From: Opeltia flavorubescens
Taxonomy: Eukaryota; Ascomycota; Lecanoromycetes; Teloschistales; Teloschistaceae
Assembly (NCBI GenBank): GCA_000442125.1
Contig: KE546969.1
Span: forward strand, 558,001-622,000
DNA: 64,000 bases
Direction: 5' to 3'
In this document: one piece after another, positions 27,767-42,696 of the stretch
Layout of the letters: every line of letters starts with the position of its first letter
Position numbering within the stretch: the first letter of the stretch is position 1
The notes under the pieces: generated by a model
Told to the model about the DNA's origin: nothing
Seen by the model: only the letters and a program-made list of their open reading frames with translations
Database searches by the model: none
Translations under genes and position numbers: made by a program

Positions 27767-30700
27767 ATAACAGCCAGGCTTTATAAACTTTTTAATACGA
27801 GTTTTAACTATTAGATATTAATAAAATATAATGAAAAATAATATATTTACTTTCTTTTATAATCTTTATAATAGAGATTTTAAAACCGAAGGTAATTTAT
27901 ATTTATAAAATTAAATACCGGAAGGTTAAGATATAATTAATAAAGGAAAATAGTAAAGTTACGGTTAAAATATAAATAGAGTTTTTTAAATATAATAAAA
28001 GGTTCTCTTTTATTAATAATTATATTAGATCGAGTTTTATATTTTAAAGTATCTTTTTAAATTTAAAAATAAAGGTTATAATTTAAAGGCCCTCGCTTAA
28101 AAAAAAAGATTTTATTAAAAGTAAAGATAAGAAATTATATTTTACCTCAAATCGATAGCTATTAAGCTAGTACTAGGTATTATAAAAGGAAAAAAATATA
28201 TAATTTAAACTATATTATAGATTATTTATTAGAAAATAATAGTTATTAGGTTAGTATTAGATATTATAGAGAGAAAAAAAATATATAATTTAAATAATAC
28301 TATAAATTATTTATTAAAAACTAATATATAAATAAAAAATTTAAAGGTTATTTTTTATAAAAATTTAAGATTTAAACTATAAAATTAATAAATTAAAATT
28401 ATTATAATATAGGTTAAAATTATAACTATAAATGATTTTAATATATAATTTTTATTTTTTATTTTATTTAAATTTATCTATATTTATTAAAAAACCTTTT
28501 TATTTTTAAATCTAATTATAAAATATAACTGCTTAATTATTTATATTTAATTAATTATTTTAATATATATTATCTATAATATAAATAAATTTATTCTTCT
28601 AGAAAAATTTATTAAGGGTATTTTATCTACTTTTCTACTTATTTTTATAGATCTATATATCGATTTAAAAACTAGTAAATTTTTTTTTTCTATTTATAAA
28701 ATTTAATATTATTAATATTCCTATTAATATTTATAAATATTATTAATAATTATTTTCCCGCTAATTAAAATAATATAGCCGNGTATTATAAAATAACCGG
28801 TTATAAAGTCGAGTAATTACTATTAGAATTCAATATAAAAAAAGTTGTATTTAAATTTAACCTAGTTTTAATAAAAAGCTATAATCTTAATAAATTTAAA
28901 AAGTATAAAAAATATCGGTTTTTAAATATAAAACTATTTATCCGCTAGGTTAAAAGTCTATTTATTAAAATTAAAAGTAGTTTAATATAATTTAAAAATC
29001 ATTTTTTTTAATATAATTATAGTTTTATTAATTAAATTTAATCTAGATCTATAATTCTATTATTTAATATCTTTAATTTTTTAATAAAAAAAAGTTAATA
29101 ATAATTAAATTAAGGATATAACATTATTAAAGCCGATTTAATATATTTTATTTAACTATTTTATTAGTTTAATAACTTTTATATAAAAGCCGCTAGTTAT
29201 AATTAACCTAAATATTCTATAAAACTAAATTATAAAAAAAGAAATATAGTAAAAAGACTATTTTAAAGAATACCGCGAGCTTTTAAAGGTTTTTAAAAAA
29301 AACGTTTAATATAGTAGAAATAATTTAATAAATATATCTAATATATATTTGCTATTTTTTAGATAAAAATTATAATTACACCCTATTACACCTATTTTAA
29401 TATTAGTATATAAAAGTTAATATAAATATTTTAACCCTACTTTTTTTTAATTTAACTCTTTTAATTTTATATTTACCTTTATTTTAGTAAAATATAAGGT
29501 AACCTATTATAAGATTCGTACCGTTTTTATAAAGTTTTTATTTTAATTAAATTACTTAATTCTATTAAATATATATTAATAACTAGCGGTATTATAAAAT
29601 TAAAAAAAAAAGTTAAAAAGGAGTATTTAGGGTTATAAACACGGATAAAAATAAAAATAGAGCCGTAAATAAAAAACAAGAAAAAGTATATAATCAGCGA
29701 ATAAAAGCTAAAGTAATAATATTTATATAAAAGTCGTGACTAGCGGTAATTAAATAATATTATATAGTAATAGAATAGAATATAAAACTAATAGTAGGTT
29801 TAATATTAAAAGTATTACTTTTATATTTTTTTTTTCTTTTATAATTATAACTATATAACCTAGTTATATAGTTATTATACTTTTTTCCTTTTATATTATA
29901 TAGGTCTAATAGGTATATCTATTTTTATAATTTGTTATTAAAAATTTAAGTATTAAGTAAAATATATATAGGTTAGTAGGTTTAATCTAGAATTTAAATT
30001 TTAATCGTTTATTTTTTAATATTTAATAAATTATAATATAAAAGCTATTTTTATTTTTAATTAGTAAATCTTTTTATTAGATTTTATTATTAGTTAAATT
30101 TTATATAAATTTTTTAAATTAAGATTATAAAGCGGTAAAATTTAAATCGTTTAATTTAATAAATTTATTATTTTAAATAAACTTTATTCTAGTTATTATA
30201 TAAATAAAAAAGATTTATAATTTACTACTAAATTAAAAGTTTATTACTATTATACTAAATAGTATATATTAGATATATTCTATTACCTTTAAATTATTTA
30301 TATAGATTTATAAACTCGAGTTAGTTATTATTATTATAGTAAATAACTTTATATAAATTTTTTATATTTTTAATTAATGTTTAATATTAGTATTAATTCT
30401 ATATATTAATTAATAGAAAATTTAATAGTTTAAAATATTTATTATTATAAATTAATCGACGCCCGCGTAAATTTTATTATAAATAATATATAATTTAATT
30501 TTACTTTTATAATTAGTTAAAAATTATATTATAAATAGATCGGTTTTTGATATAACTTTTTTAATTTTATTATAGAATAATAAATATCTATTATTTCTTT
30601 TATAGTTAAGTTTTTATTTAAATTTTTTAATTTTCTATTAATTTCGGGAAGATAAAGGAATATTTAAGCTAAAGATTAATTTTAAAATAGAATTTATAAT

Positions 30701-31984
30701 AAAAGGACTAAAGGTAGAAGAATATAAAAGTTATATCGGGTTTTTAATCTCTAATAGCGTTAAATTTATTCTATATTAGAGTTAGTTTATTTTTATTATT
30801 ATAAAAAAAACTAGATAAATTATCGCGTAAATAATTAATATATAGAATTTAATTTAATATAAATTAATTTTAATTAGAATTCCTATTTTATTCTAAATTA
30901 AATAATAAGCTATACTTAATTAAAGTAGATAATAAATTTATTTAAAGGCCTATTAGCCGTTTATAAAAGAGTAATAATAATATTATTATTATAGTTCTAT
31001 TTATATCATATAAAAATAATAAAATTAAATATTAAATTAAATTTTTTAAATAGGCGCGCTATACTTTAAATAATATAATTAAATATTAGTTTTATCTTTA
31101 ATATTCGGGAAGCTTTATTATTAAATACTAATTCTCGCTTTTTAATTAATATAGACTTTTTATATTAAGAAAAAATTATTAACTTCCTTATTACTCGCGG
31201 CTTTTAATATTCTATATAATATATAAATAATATTAATCAACTGGTATTAATATTAAAAAAAATAATAAACTATATTTTTAAAGTAGCTTATCTAGTTATA
31301 TATTATAAATTTTCCTATTACTAAAAACATTTTATAATGAATTTTAATATTTAGATTATATAATATTCGGATTTTATTTTATATTCTAGTTATTTTTATA
31401 TTTAACCTGTTTAATCCGCTAATAAATTTTTAAATAGAATATAAAGTAGAATTAAATTAAATAATTTCTTTTTATTTAAAATTATATTATAAAAAAAGGA
31501 TAAAAATATAAAAATATATATAAATAAAAAATAGTAAATTAAAAGCTCGGGTATTAATAAACTAAAAATAATTTAGTTTAAATAATAAAATATTTTATAT
31601 TATTATATTCTATTTATAATTTTATAGTTACTATATTTAATAAATATTTATATTAATTTTTTTCTTTTATTAAAAGTTAAATAAATTAAATTTAATTTAT
31701 AAAATTAAACGTTTTATTTAGCTATATATTATAATATATTAAAAGTTTAAAAAAAATAATATTATTTATTTTTCGCCGCGAGTATTTAAATTATTTATAT
31801 TTATTATTTACTATTTTTAATACTTTAAATTAAATATTATATTATCTAAGTTTTATTTAGATTTAATAAACTAAGGTAAATACTACTTAAATATAAGTAG
31901 TTATATAAATAATAAAGATAGTAAATAAAAATTTATATTAAATTATCGTTTATCGATTTATTTTAAGCCTTTAAATATTTTATA
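27767..31984. other. Unassigned RIP-altered DNA with coding-like texture
   Basis: About 4.2 kb with no open frame. By eye the plus strand between about 28780 and 31430 has residual codon-like texture, as if formerly coding, but no domain or family was recognised. No LTR or terminal repeat could be tied to it. One ambiguous base is at 28782. Confidence 0.4.
28157..28324. repeat. 84-bp tandem duplication
   Basis: Two adjacent copies beginning AGCTATTAAG (28157) and AGTTATTAGG (28241), differing mainly by transitions. Non-coding in all frames. Confidence 0.8.
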
Positions 31985-32500
31985 TTTTTATAAACCTATT
32001 AAATCTAGTATTAATATTATTTATTTCTATATATTTAGTATATTACTCTATTAATTTTTTTTACTTTATATTATAGCTTATTACTTCTATAATCGGTTAT
32101 TTTATCTATTTTTTATTTATATTTAAATCTTTTCGTTTAATATTATTAATAATTAAAAATATTTTAATTAATTAGTAATTTTATTTTAAAAAGTTTCTTT
32201 AAACTTTAAATTTTTATATAAATTTTTTATACCTCCCGCTAACTTATTAAACTTAATATAAATATTAATAAATTTTTTTTTTATATATTTATTAAATTAT
32301 CGAATTCTTTTATATAACCCGCTAATCTACTAAATCTAGTATTAATATTATAAATTTTTTTTTTTATATATTTAATTAATCTTTAAACCTTTTTATATAA
32401 CCTTTTAACTTATTAAATTTAATAGTACTATTTTATTTAATCCTACTTTATATATTTAATATATTTATTCTATTAACTCCTTTTACTTTATACTAAACTC
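31985..32500. repeat. Tandem repeat cluster, about 83-bp unit
   Basis: Three units starting near 32236, 32319 and 32401 share the order CCGCTAA-like start, CTAAATCTAGTATTAATATT-like middle and a T-rich tract. A further related block lies at about 31985-32095. All are RIP-altered, so the array was duplicated before or during RIP. Confidence 0.7.
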
Positions 32501-35500
32501 TACTTTTTTTATATTCGATAATCAGATCTAAATTTTATCTATATCTAGAATTATTTTTTTACTTTATTTTCGAGCGTTAAATTATAGGGGTATTATATTT
32601 TATAAATTTATTAGTTAATTAATAAATTTATCTAGTTACTTTATTTCGCTTTATTTTTTTATTAATATACTTTTAAACTTTTTAATTATAGATTATTAAA
32701 GAAAACTTTTTAAATAAATAATAAAGTTTTTTTGATTATTATTATTACTATTAAATATATAATAATTTTTAAATATATTTTATTTTATCTAAAGTATTAT
32801 AAGTATTAAGGTTTTTAATTTATTATAAATTCTTTTTTTAATTTACTTAATTTTTTAATAGGACCTGATTTTTTTTAATATTAATATCTATTTACTATTA
32901 TTATTATTTTTATTATTTTAACTTTTTTATATTTAAATACTCGCTAACCTAATTATATTAAATTCTAGATTATTTGTACTTTTTTCTAGATTTTTATTAT
33001 TATAGAGACTATAATTTTAAAGTATTTTATATATATATTATAGCCTTTTTAAATATTTACTTATTTTTTAATAATAGCTTCTTTTTAATTTTATTAATAT
33101 ACCGTAGAAGTAAATAAATAACTTTAATTAAGCGATAAAGGTTATTTTTAATACGTAATTCGCGGGAATATAAAAAACCGTTTATACTTTAGACTATAAG
33201 CTAGATTATAATAGCGATTTTAATAAACCTAAACCTATTAATATTTAAAGTAGTAATTTTAATAAACTTTAATCTATTAATATTTAGAATAGTATCTATA
33301 ACAGTATAAAATCTACTTTAATCTAATATTATATACTTATTATAAAGTATAAAAAATGTAATTATTTTAATATTTAGTTAATTTAAATTATTTAAAATTA
33401 AAAAAGATATATATATTTATTAGGCGAAATTTATAATTTTTTTAGCTAATCGCGCGTAAATAAGCGAGATTTATTTAAAAATTTTATTTTATAATTTAAT
33501 TAAAGATAGTAAAAAAATATATAACGATATTTTTTATATTTAAATTTTTATTTCCGATTCTACCGCTTTTTTAAAAGTTATATGTTTTTATTAATATAAT
33601 AAATAACTTTTAAATAATAATAAAACTATTACTATAGAGGTATTTTTTAAGAAATAGACTTTAAAAAAAGAGATATAAAGGGTTAAGACGATTTATATAA
33701 ATAGAAAACTCTAATTTATTTAATTCCGCTTTAATCCTAGTAAAATTTATATATAAAATATCTATATTAATAATTTACCTATCTCTATACCTAATTATAG
33801 ACCTTATTATAAAATATATATAAAATTTCAATAGATATTCGAGCTTATAAAAGTTTATTTTATTATTAAAAAACTAATTAATTATTAAAATATTGAGTTT
33901 AAGCTAGTTATAATAAGTATATTTATAATAATTATATAACTAGATATTTTTATATATCTATTATATAAGTTTAAAAACCGTTTTATATAGGACTATAATT
34001 ATTTATTCTACTAATTATATTTTAATCTCGTACTACCTTTTAAATATGAACCCGGTTATAGTTAATATTTATATAAATTAGACTAGTAATTTTATTTTAT
34101 AATAAAACTCTATTATAAAATTTTTAAGAATTTTATTAAGTCAAGTCTAGTTTATACTCTAGAAATCTTATAAAATTATAAAAAAGAATAAACCGAGACT
34201 AAATAGTTCTAAAAATTTTAATATAATTTATAAATACTATAATTTATATAAAGGAATAATAAACTATATATTAATCCTTTATATTTTTATTAAAACTTTA
34301 TTTACTATATAAAATCTAGCGATTATATTACTATTAAGCATAAAAATAAAGAGTAGCCTATAATAGTACTTAAGTAGTTTTTTTAATAATTCTTTTTATT
34401 AAATATTACTATAATTATTAAATAATTATATAAAATTAAAAAAAGCTTTATAGTTAAAAACTTTATTTATAAATTCAATTTTTATTAAAAGTAGTTTAAT
34501 AATAATAAAAAAGCGATTATTAACTGTTATAATTTCAGTCTATTCAATATTATATATATTAATATTAAATTCTTTAATATTAATAAAAACTATTACCTAA
34601 TAGTTTTAAAAAAATAGAACCCGGAATATATAAGTGAGAGGTAATTTATACTTTTTAACCGATTAATAAGACTCTACTTTAATTAAAACCTATAATTATA
34701 ATATAAAATAAATATTTTTTATATTCTAAAAATAAATAAAATTACGAGTTTTTTAAAATAATAATATATTAATTTGAATATAAAGTAATTCTAAATTATT
34801 AAATATCTAACTAAATACTTTAATAGCTTTAAAATTATTTAAAGTATTTTTAAAAATAAAAAGATAATATAAATAAAGTAATTTATTTTTTATTTATTAG
34901 CTAAAGTTATAAAATTTAAGTTATTAATCCTTTAAATAAAATAATAAGTCGTTTTTTAAAATAATTAAAGGTTATATTATAGAAATTAATAGAACTTAGT
35001 ATTAAGTATTTTTAATATAAAAAGGTTATATATTTAAATATATTTATTATAAAACGCCGCGCGGTCCGGAATAATATTAAAAGATATATTAATAATAAAA
35101 TTAATTTTATAAACTAATACTAGAATAAATTATATAATTCTACTATAAAATTCGATTTAATAATATATATATATAAGTAAAAAAATAAAAAATAATTAAA
35201 GCGTTAAAAATTAATAATAAATATTTTAAAAACTCTAAAAATAGCTTTTATATATATATTTTTAAAAGGGCCGGTTTATTAAATTAAAAGCTATTTAAAA
35301 GCTATTTTTTAAAATTTTAAAACTTTATTAACGTATTTATTATAGAATCTAATAAGTACTTAATAATTCCTCTTATAATTTTAACCGTAGGAACCTTTAT
35401 AGAAAATCTACTTGAGAAATTAGTTATAATATTTATTTTATCAGAAGGTGGTTGTCTTTTAAATATTTAGATTTAGTTTAAAAATAGGAATAAAAATAAC

Positions 35501-38500
35501 AATATTAATAGTAATAATATTAATAATAATAATAANTTAAAAACCTTCTTAGGCTATAATAATTATAAAAAAGATATATCTTGATCTAACCTATTAAAGA
35601 AATTAATATATAAGTAAAAATAAATACGTTATAAAATTTTCAATATAATTAAAAGTTATAAGTAATAATCTAATAAACGTTAATATATAAATATTTAGTT
35701 CACTATTTTATTCTATTATTAGGAGGATTTAAAAGTTCTACTTTATTATTAAAATACGTAATTATTTAATAAACTTTATTATAAGTTTAAAAAAAAGGTA
35801 TTTTAATATAATATAAATATATTAACTTATATAGTCTTTACTAGAGGGCGAATAATAGCTATATATTTTCCTACCGACTATATAGTTATATAAGAAGCGG
35901 GTAGTATAAATTATAAGGAATATTTAATAGTTTTTATATAATATAACTAGTCTAGTAAAAAATTTATAACTTTATTTTTAAATAGTAATATTTATTAATT
36001 TAAATATAAATTTAATAAAAATAGCAGTTTTATAGGATTTATAAAGCGGAATTTTTTTAATTACTAGGTATTTTTAAAACGAGAATATATAATTTTAAAT
36101 ATATAAAGTTATATTATACTAGACCTTTTAGATATATTTAGTATATTTTATAATAATAACCTACTATCTAATATAAACCCTTTAATATATCCAAATATTA
36201 TTATTATAATAATTATAATTTATAAATTTATTAGAGGAGTCGTTAATAAATTTTTTATTTTAATAAATTATACTAATATTAAAGATTAAAAAATAGGCCT
36301 GATTTATTTTAAATAAAATTCGGACGAGTTTACTACCGCGGTATATTTAGTAAAATATTTTATAAAATATAGCTATAAAATAAAAAAGATTATAATTTTT
36401 TTATTCTATTATAAGTAATTTAGTCTTGTATAATAATAGATTTAAAGCGATAATTAATTGGAATATATTAATATAAATATTATAAATAAGTATTTAAATA
36501 TAAAAATAAGCTTTTTTATTATTATTATAGCTATTATTGAACGTTTGAAATTTATAAAAGTTAATTAAATATTAACCGCCTTAAATCGAGGAAAAAATAG
36601 TATTATTTATATATATAATTATATATTATATTAATAATAAGAGTATTATAAATAAATAAAGATATTAAATAATTTAATAATTCGTTTTAAAGTAAAATTC
36701 GTATTTATTTAAATAAATTATTTATAATAACTTTATAAAGTTAATAACTATATTTGTAATCTTTTTATTTATAAATAAACTATATTAATTGATATATAGG
36801 TAAAAGATAATAGGAATAAAAGTAATAATAATAATAACGCGATAAATAAAAATAAAAAAGAGGTAGTATTATATAATAATCTCGCGGGTATATAAGGGTA
36901 AAATAACCTAATAAATAGATAGTTAAGTAAATAAATCGTATTAATTATAATCTTTTTTTTTATTAACGAAATTTATATATTAAATATTATAGCTCTACCG
37001 ACTAGATTAAATATAGTTTATAAATAGATAGGACGCTAATAATAAAGGCGATAATAATTAAAGTACGTTTTTTTTTAATAGTATAATTTATATATTAAAT
37101 CCGCTTTAACCGATAATTAATATATATATTATAGGTAACTCTAGATTTAATAGTTAAAGAACTGGTATTATTATTAATGGAATAGCCGCTATAATATATA
37201 AAAAGGTTTAAACTATATATAAACCTTTAAAAAGTAATATTATACTATAATATTTATATGTTTTAAAACTATTTTTACTAATTATTAATTTTATAATTAT
37301 AAATATTAATTTAACTAGTATATAATAGTAAAATCGAATAATATTATAGTATTAAAAAGTTATAATCTAGTTTAATAGCCTAATAGGATATTAATAGTAA
37401 TATTTTATTATAACTAGGGGTATTATTAAACTAACTAGAGTATTTTTATTTAATATATAGTCTATAAAAAATAAAATAGTTAAACTAAAGACTAATAATA
37501 TTATTAGTATTATAGTATTTAATAGTAATAATTATTTTATAACCTATTTAAATAAATTTATAAAAGGGAAAATCTATATTAAAACTATTAAATATTAATT
37601 TTTTATTAATTATTATTTTTAACTAAAAACAGTTTTAAAATATTTATTTATTAATTTTTTTATTAAAGGCTTTAAAACTACTATTTATTTATATAAATAA
37701 TACTTATAAGTCCTATTCCTCTACCTTTTTTATATATTACGCTTTTTACTATTAACCGCCGAGCTTAGATTCGCTAGGAAAATAAATCGCTAGTATAACT
37801 ATTAGTTACTTTCTTTTACTATTTATATATTTATAAATTTAACTATTAGATTTTTATAAGCGTTTTTTTATAATTTTTACTATCGAATCTATTATAATAT
37901 TTATTTAAAAGCTATATTTATATTATTTAAACTATAAATTTCTAATTATTATCTTTTTTATTTTTTTATTAATAATATCGCTTTATTTATTTATTATAGG
38001 TATTAATTTTTTTTAAACTATTAAATATATTATTAAATCCTTTACTTTATTAATTTTATTATATTTTATATTATTAAATTTAGAACTTTTATTTTGATAA
38101 TATATTATACTTTATATTACTATTAGACTTTAATAATATAGCTAGCTATTTTCAAATTTACTTTAGCCTATTATTATTAGTAATATTGGGTTTAATAAAT
38201 ATTTAATATTTATATATATCTATTTATTAAATCGAAGGTAAATAAAATAAATAGTTTTATTATTTAATTAATTAGTATTAATAACGTTAAACTAGTAATT
38301 AACTTTTTATAATATAATTTAACGATTAGTAGCTATAATATATCCAATATTTTAAATCTAATAACCGATATATAAACTATTTTTTTACTTTTAGTCTTTT
38401 AAGTATAGCTTTATAGGCTGATTATATTCTTTATAGTAAAACCCTAATTAGTTAAAGATTATAGTATATATAACTAAAAACGCTACTATTTATATTAGCG

Positions 38501-40974
38501 ATCGAAAAAGAAATATATTATAATATAAAATAATATATTTCTATTTCTTTAATTCTAATACTAAGAAGTACTTTTTTAATAAGTTTCTAATAGTATTCTA
38601 GAAGCGAATAAAATATAATAATAAATTAAAATTTTTATTTTTTATTTTTAATAATAGCGAACTTATAAAATTAATAAACGAATATAATTTTAATATATTT
38701 ACTATAAACGAGTATTATATAGTTAATAATGTAGTTTTACGTTTTTAAATACGCCTATAATTGTAGGTTCTAGATTAGTATATAATAGCTATTTAATTAA
38801 TTATCTAATTAATTTTTATTAATATTTATTAACTTTAATTCTCGCTTTATTAAACCGGCCGATTTTAATAATAAAAAACTATATTAAATATTAAAAAATA
38901 CCTTCTATTAAAATTATAATTATTTTATAAACTTATAATAATTTTTTAAAGAAAATTAAGGGAAATCTTTATATATAAAATTTAGTAGAGTTAGACTAGT
39001 ATAAAATAGATATTAAATATAATTTTAAATAATTAATAGTTATTAAATATTCTAAAATTATTATTTATATTATATATATACAATACTAAATATTTAATAT
39101 ATATATTAATAGCGGAATAAATATTATAATAATATTTTTTTTTACTTAATATAATTATTATATATTTTATTTTATATAAAAGGTAGTTATTATAGATTAT
39201 ATAGTTCGGATTTCTTTATTTAAGCTATATTATAGGCGCCCGCGCTATATATCTTATAGCTTCTCTTTTTTTACTACCGTTATTATCGTTTTTTAAATAA
39301 GTCCCTATATTTAAATATTTTACGATTATTTTTATATTCTATAATCTTTATATATTATTTTAAACGTTTTAATAGTTTTTTTTTAATTTTATTACTTTTT
39401 TAATACTTTAATAGCCTATTTATATATTAAAAGAATTACGGAAACGCTAGTAGTAGATTAATATTAATATTATAATATTATATTCTAATATATAATAGAA
39501 ACTTTAGTAATTATTAATTAAATTATAAAATATATAATTTTTAATACTATTCGGATTTTTTAGTAAAAAGTTAGGAGAATAATAAATTAAACTACTATCT
39601 TTTTAAATAATCGAGCTAACTAATTCTTTAATAAAAATAAGCTTGTTTAATATTTATTCGGGCTTTATATAAATAATAAAATATTAATATTATAGTTAGA
39701 TTTTTAAAATAGATTTCAATTCTAAATATAACCGATAAGTCCCTAATAATAAATTAAAAGATATTATTTATATTATAATTCGTCTAGCTAGTATTAAAGT
39801 AAAAATCGATTTTAATATTATTTATAAATATTTAAACGATAAAATAATAATAGAAACTTCTATTTTTAATATAATTAATAAATAAAAAAATAATATTTAT
39901 TTTATAATAAGAAAATAACTTTCTTTAAATTTTTTAGATTATTTTATTTAAAAATACTTATTCAAAAACTTTATAAACTTTAAGCGTTTATATTTTTTAT
40001 CTAACTTTAAAGATTAGTTAACTATTAGTAGAGGTATTAATATAGTATATAATATTTATTATTCTATTTATATAGTAGAGGTATAAAACTTCAGCTTTAA
40101 TAATTAATATTAAGTTAGGTTATCATTAACGTAAATTTAAAGGTAAATTTTAAATTATTAATATTAATATTTTAAATATTATATTCTAATATATAAAAAA
40201 TTTTCTATTAATCGTTAATTAATTTATAGGCTATATATACTTTAATATTATATAAATATATTAGTATAATTAAAGTTCTAAAAAGCTAATCTAGAAATTT
40301 AATAGAATAAAAAGATGAAAAATAAATTATTTTATAATAAAATATATAAGCTATTTTAAAAAAAATAATAAACTAAAACTATCTTTAATGAAAATACTAG
40401 ATAGGCTAATATATACTAGGCTAGAAGGATTATTATATTACTAATATTATATTATAAATATTATAAAAATTTATATTTAAAAGGTATAATTATAAGAAAT
40501 AATATTTTAAGCTTCTTATTTTTATTTTCGACTACTATTATAGGAGCTATAATATCTATTTTAATTTTTTCTATATACTATTTACTACGACCGGCCGAGT
40601 TATTAAAAAAAATATAGAAAGTAGAGAAATTAAAAATCCCGAAGTTTTTTTTTTAGAGTTTTATACTATATATAAAAGCTAGTATTACCTTTATAAGTTT
40701 AATAAATATTAGATAGGTTTTAATAATCAGATATTACTAGGTTTATATTTTTATTAATATTTTACTAGACTACTATAATAATCGAATTCGCGGTAAAAAA
40801 ATTAAAAAATTATTTATAAAATATTAATAACGAATTAAATTTATTTATCTAAAATAAAAATTTTTATTTAAAGTAATATAAAATTAAAAAAAACTATAAT
40901 TAAACTTAAATTAATATTTACTTTTTATTATTTTTAAAACTTTAATTTTCTAGATCGATTATTAAATTAGAGAT
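32501..40974. other. Long unassigned RIP-altered DNA
   Basis: About 8.5 kb of TpA-rich DNA without an open frame, LTR pair or terminal inverted repeat that I could find. Features seen are a 39-bp duplication at about 33218-33295, a short stretch at about 35395-35455 that keeps a few CpA/TpG sites, and GC-richer words near 35046 (CGCCGCGCGGTCCGG), 37757 and 39236. It is probably several layers of old transposon debris. Confidence 0.45.
33218..33295. repeat. 39-bp tandem duplication
   Basis: TTTTAATAAACCTAAACCTA at 33218 recurs in RIP-shifted form at 33257, giving a 39-bp period over two units. Confidence 0.75.
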
Positions 40975-41540
40975 TAAAAGCTTATAAAATTTATAAAATA
41001 AGAAATTCCTATTACTAAATATAGTATTATTAATTCTATAAAGTATAACTATTATTAAAGCGAACTAATATTAAAAATAGATCGACCCCCTTTTAAATAT
41101 AAATATTCGCTAAAGCTTTTATTTAAATCTATAGGGCTTATAAATATAAATATATATTAAAACTTTTATTTAAATCTATAAAGCTTATAGTAATAAAACT
41201 TATAGAATTTATAAAATAAAAAATTCCTATTATTAAATATAGCGCTATTAATTTTATAAGATATAACTATTATTAAAGCGAACTAATATTAAAAGTAAAT
41301 TAATTTTTTTTAAATATAAGTATTCGTTAAAACCTTTATTTAAATCTATAAAGTTTATAATAATAAAGTTTATAAAATTTATAAAATAAAAAATTCCTAT
41401 TATTAAATATAGTACTATTAATTTTATAAAATATAACTATTATTAAAGCGAACTAATACTAGAAGTAAATCAACCCTTTTTAAATATAAATATTCGTTAA
41501 AGCCTTCATTTAAACCTATAAAGTTTATAGTAGTAATCCT
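40975..41540. repeat. Tandem repeat array, about 170-bp unit, three copies
   Basis: The word AAATTCCTAT followed by TATTAAATATAG-like sequence recurs at 41003, 41221 and 41391. The second spacing is 170 bp; the first is 218 bp because of an extra internal duplication of about 48 bp (around 41130-41180). All units are RIP-shifted. Confidence 0.85.
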
Positions 41541-42463
41541 ATAAATAAAACCCTTTTAATTTATTTTAACTATATTAATATTATTAAAATAATAGAAATA
41601 TTATTCTATACTATTAATAATAAATATAATTATTATCTATAGATACTTCTCTTTATTTTTTTTAATATAAATATTAATATCTATCTTTATATTAAAAAAC
41701 CTTATAATTATTAATAAAGAGTCTAGTTATAATATTATATTAGATTAATAAAAGATAAAAATAGCGCTATAGTATATTTCAAATATTCTAGTAAAATTTA
41801 ACGCTAAATTTAAAGGAATTATCTAAAATAGTATTATTAAAGAATTTAAAAATTATTTTATTCGTTTTATTTTAATTATTAACGCTAATATTCTTTATAT
41901 TAACCCTATAGTATACGCGCTGTTATATATTATTATAATTATACTATTAAATAAATAAATTTCTTCTATTTATAACTTTTTATATATTTATTAAATTTAA
42001 TATTAAAGCGTTTAAGTACTATATAATAAAATTAATAGCTTTTAAAATATTAGGTTTTATTTATTAAATATTATAGTAATATTTCAATATATTAATATAT
42101 ATTACTTATATTACCCGCTAACTACTAGCGTTAAATTATTTATTTAAATATTTACTTGAATTTTTTACCTTTTTAACTAATTACTACTTATTATATATTA
42201 ATAAATTAAATTCTTTAGCTATATATATCGTTTAAAATTAGCTTTTATAAATTTAATAAAATTATACTACTTCTACTAAAAGCGAATAATAACTTTCAAG
42301 AGATTTATTTAAATAATACCTTTTTAACCCGGCTTTTTATTTTAGAGAAATAAATTTATTATTTATATACTCTAAATTCTTTACTTTTATAATTACCTAA
42401 TAAAAAATAAAATATATAATACTTTAATTACTTATATTATCGATATTTAATATATTATTATTT
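41541..42463. other. Unassigned RIP-altered DNA left of element D
   Basis: About 0.9 kb of TpA-rich DNA. No open frame or known repeat was recognised. Confidence 0.5.
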
Positions 42464-42468
42464 ATTTT
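42464..42468. repeat. Left target-site duplication of element D (ATTTT)
   Basis: ATTTT directly outside the left LTR, matched by ATTTT at 49703-49707. Confidence 0.85.
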
Positions 42469-42696
42469 TGTTATATAGTAGATATAAAGTGATAGTATTA
42501 TATTAAAGATAAAGACCTATCTATTTATAGAATCTGCAACTAAATAAATATAAGCGCCAAGAGGCGCTAAACCCAACTAGGTAAATATATTTAAAAGGTC
42601 TCTTTCGGGCTATAATAGCTACTTAAGTAGGGCTACGGTAGCTACTTAGCTCTACCTACCCTATTAGCCTTCTACCTATACGGTATAGCCGTAATA
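42469..42696 (-). repeat. Left LTR of element D (3' LTR)
   Basis: 228 bp, starting TGTTATATAGTAG and ending in a RIP-shifted form of GCCGCAACA. It is homologous to 49498-49702 but longer by about 23 bp, in a stretch where GCTACTTA-like words are repeated. Confidence 0.88.

Noticed and set aside
31985-32500. CRISPR array
   Set aside because: Units are contiguous tandem repeats without distinct spacers, in a eukaryotic context.
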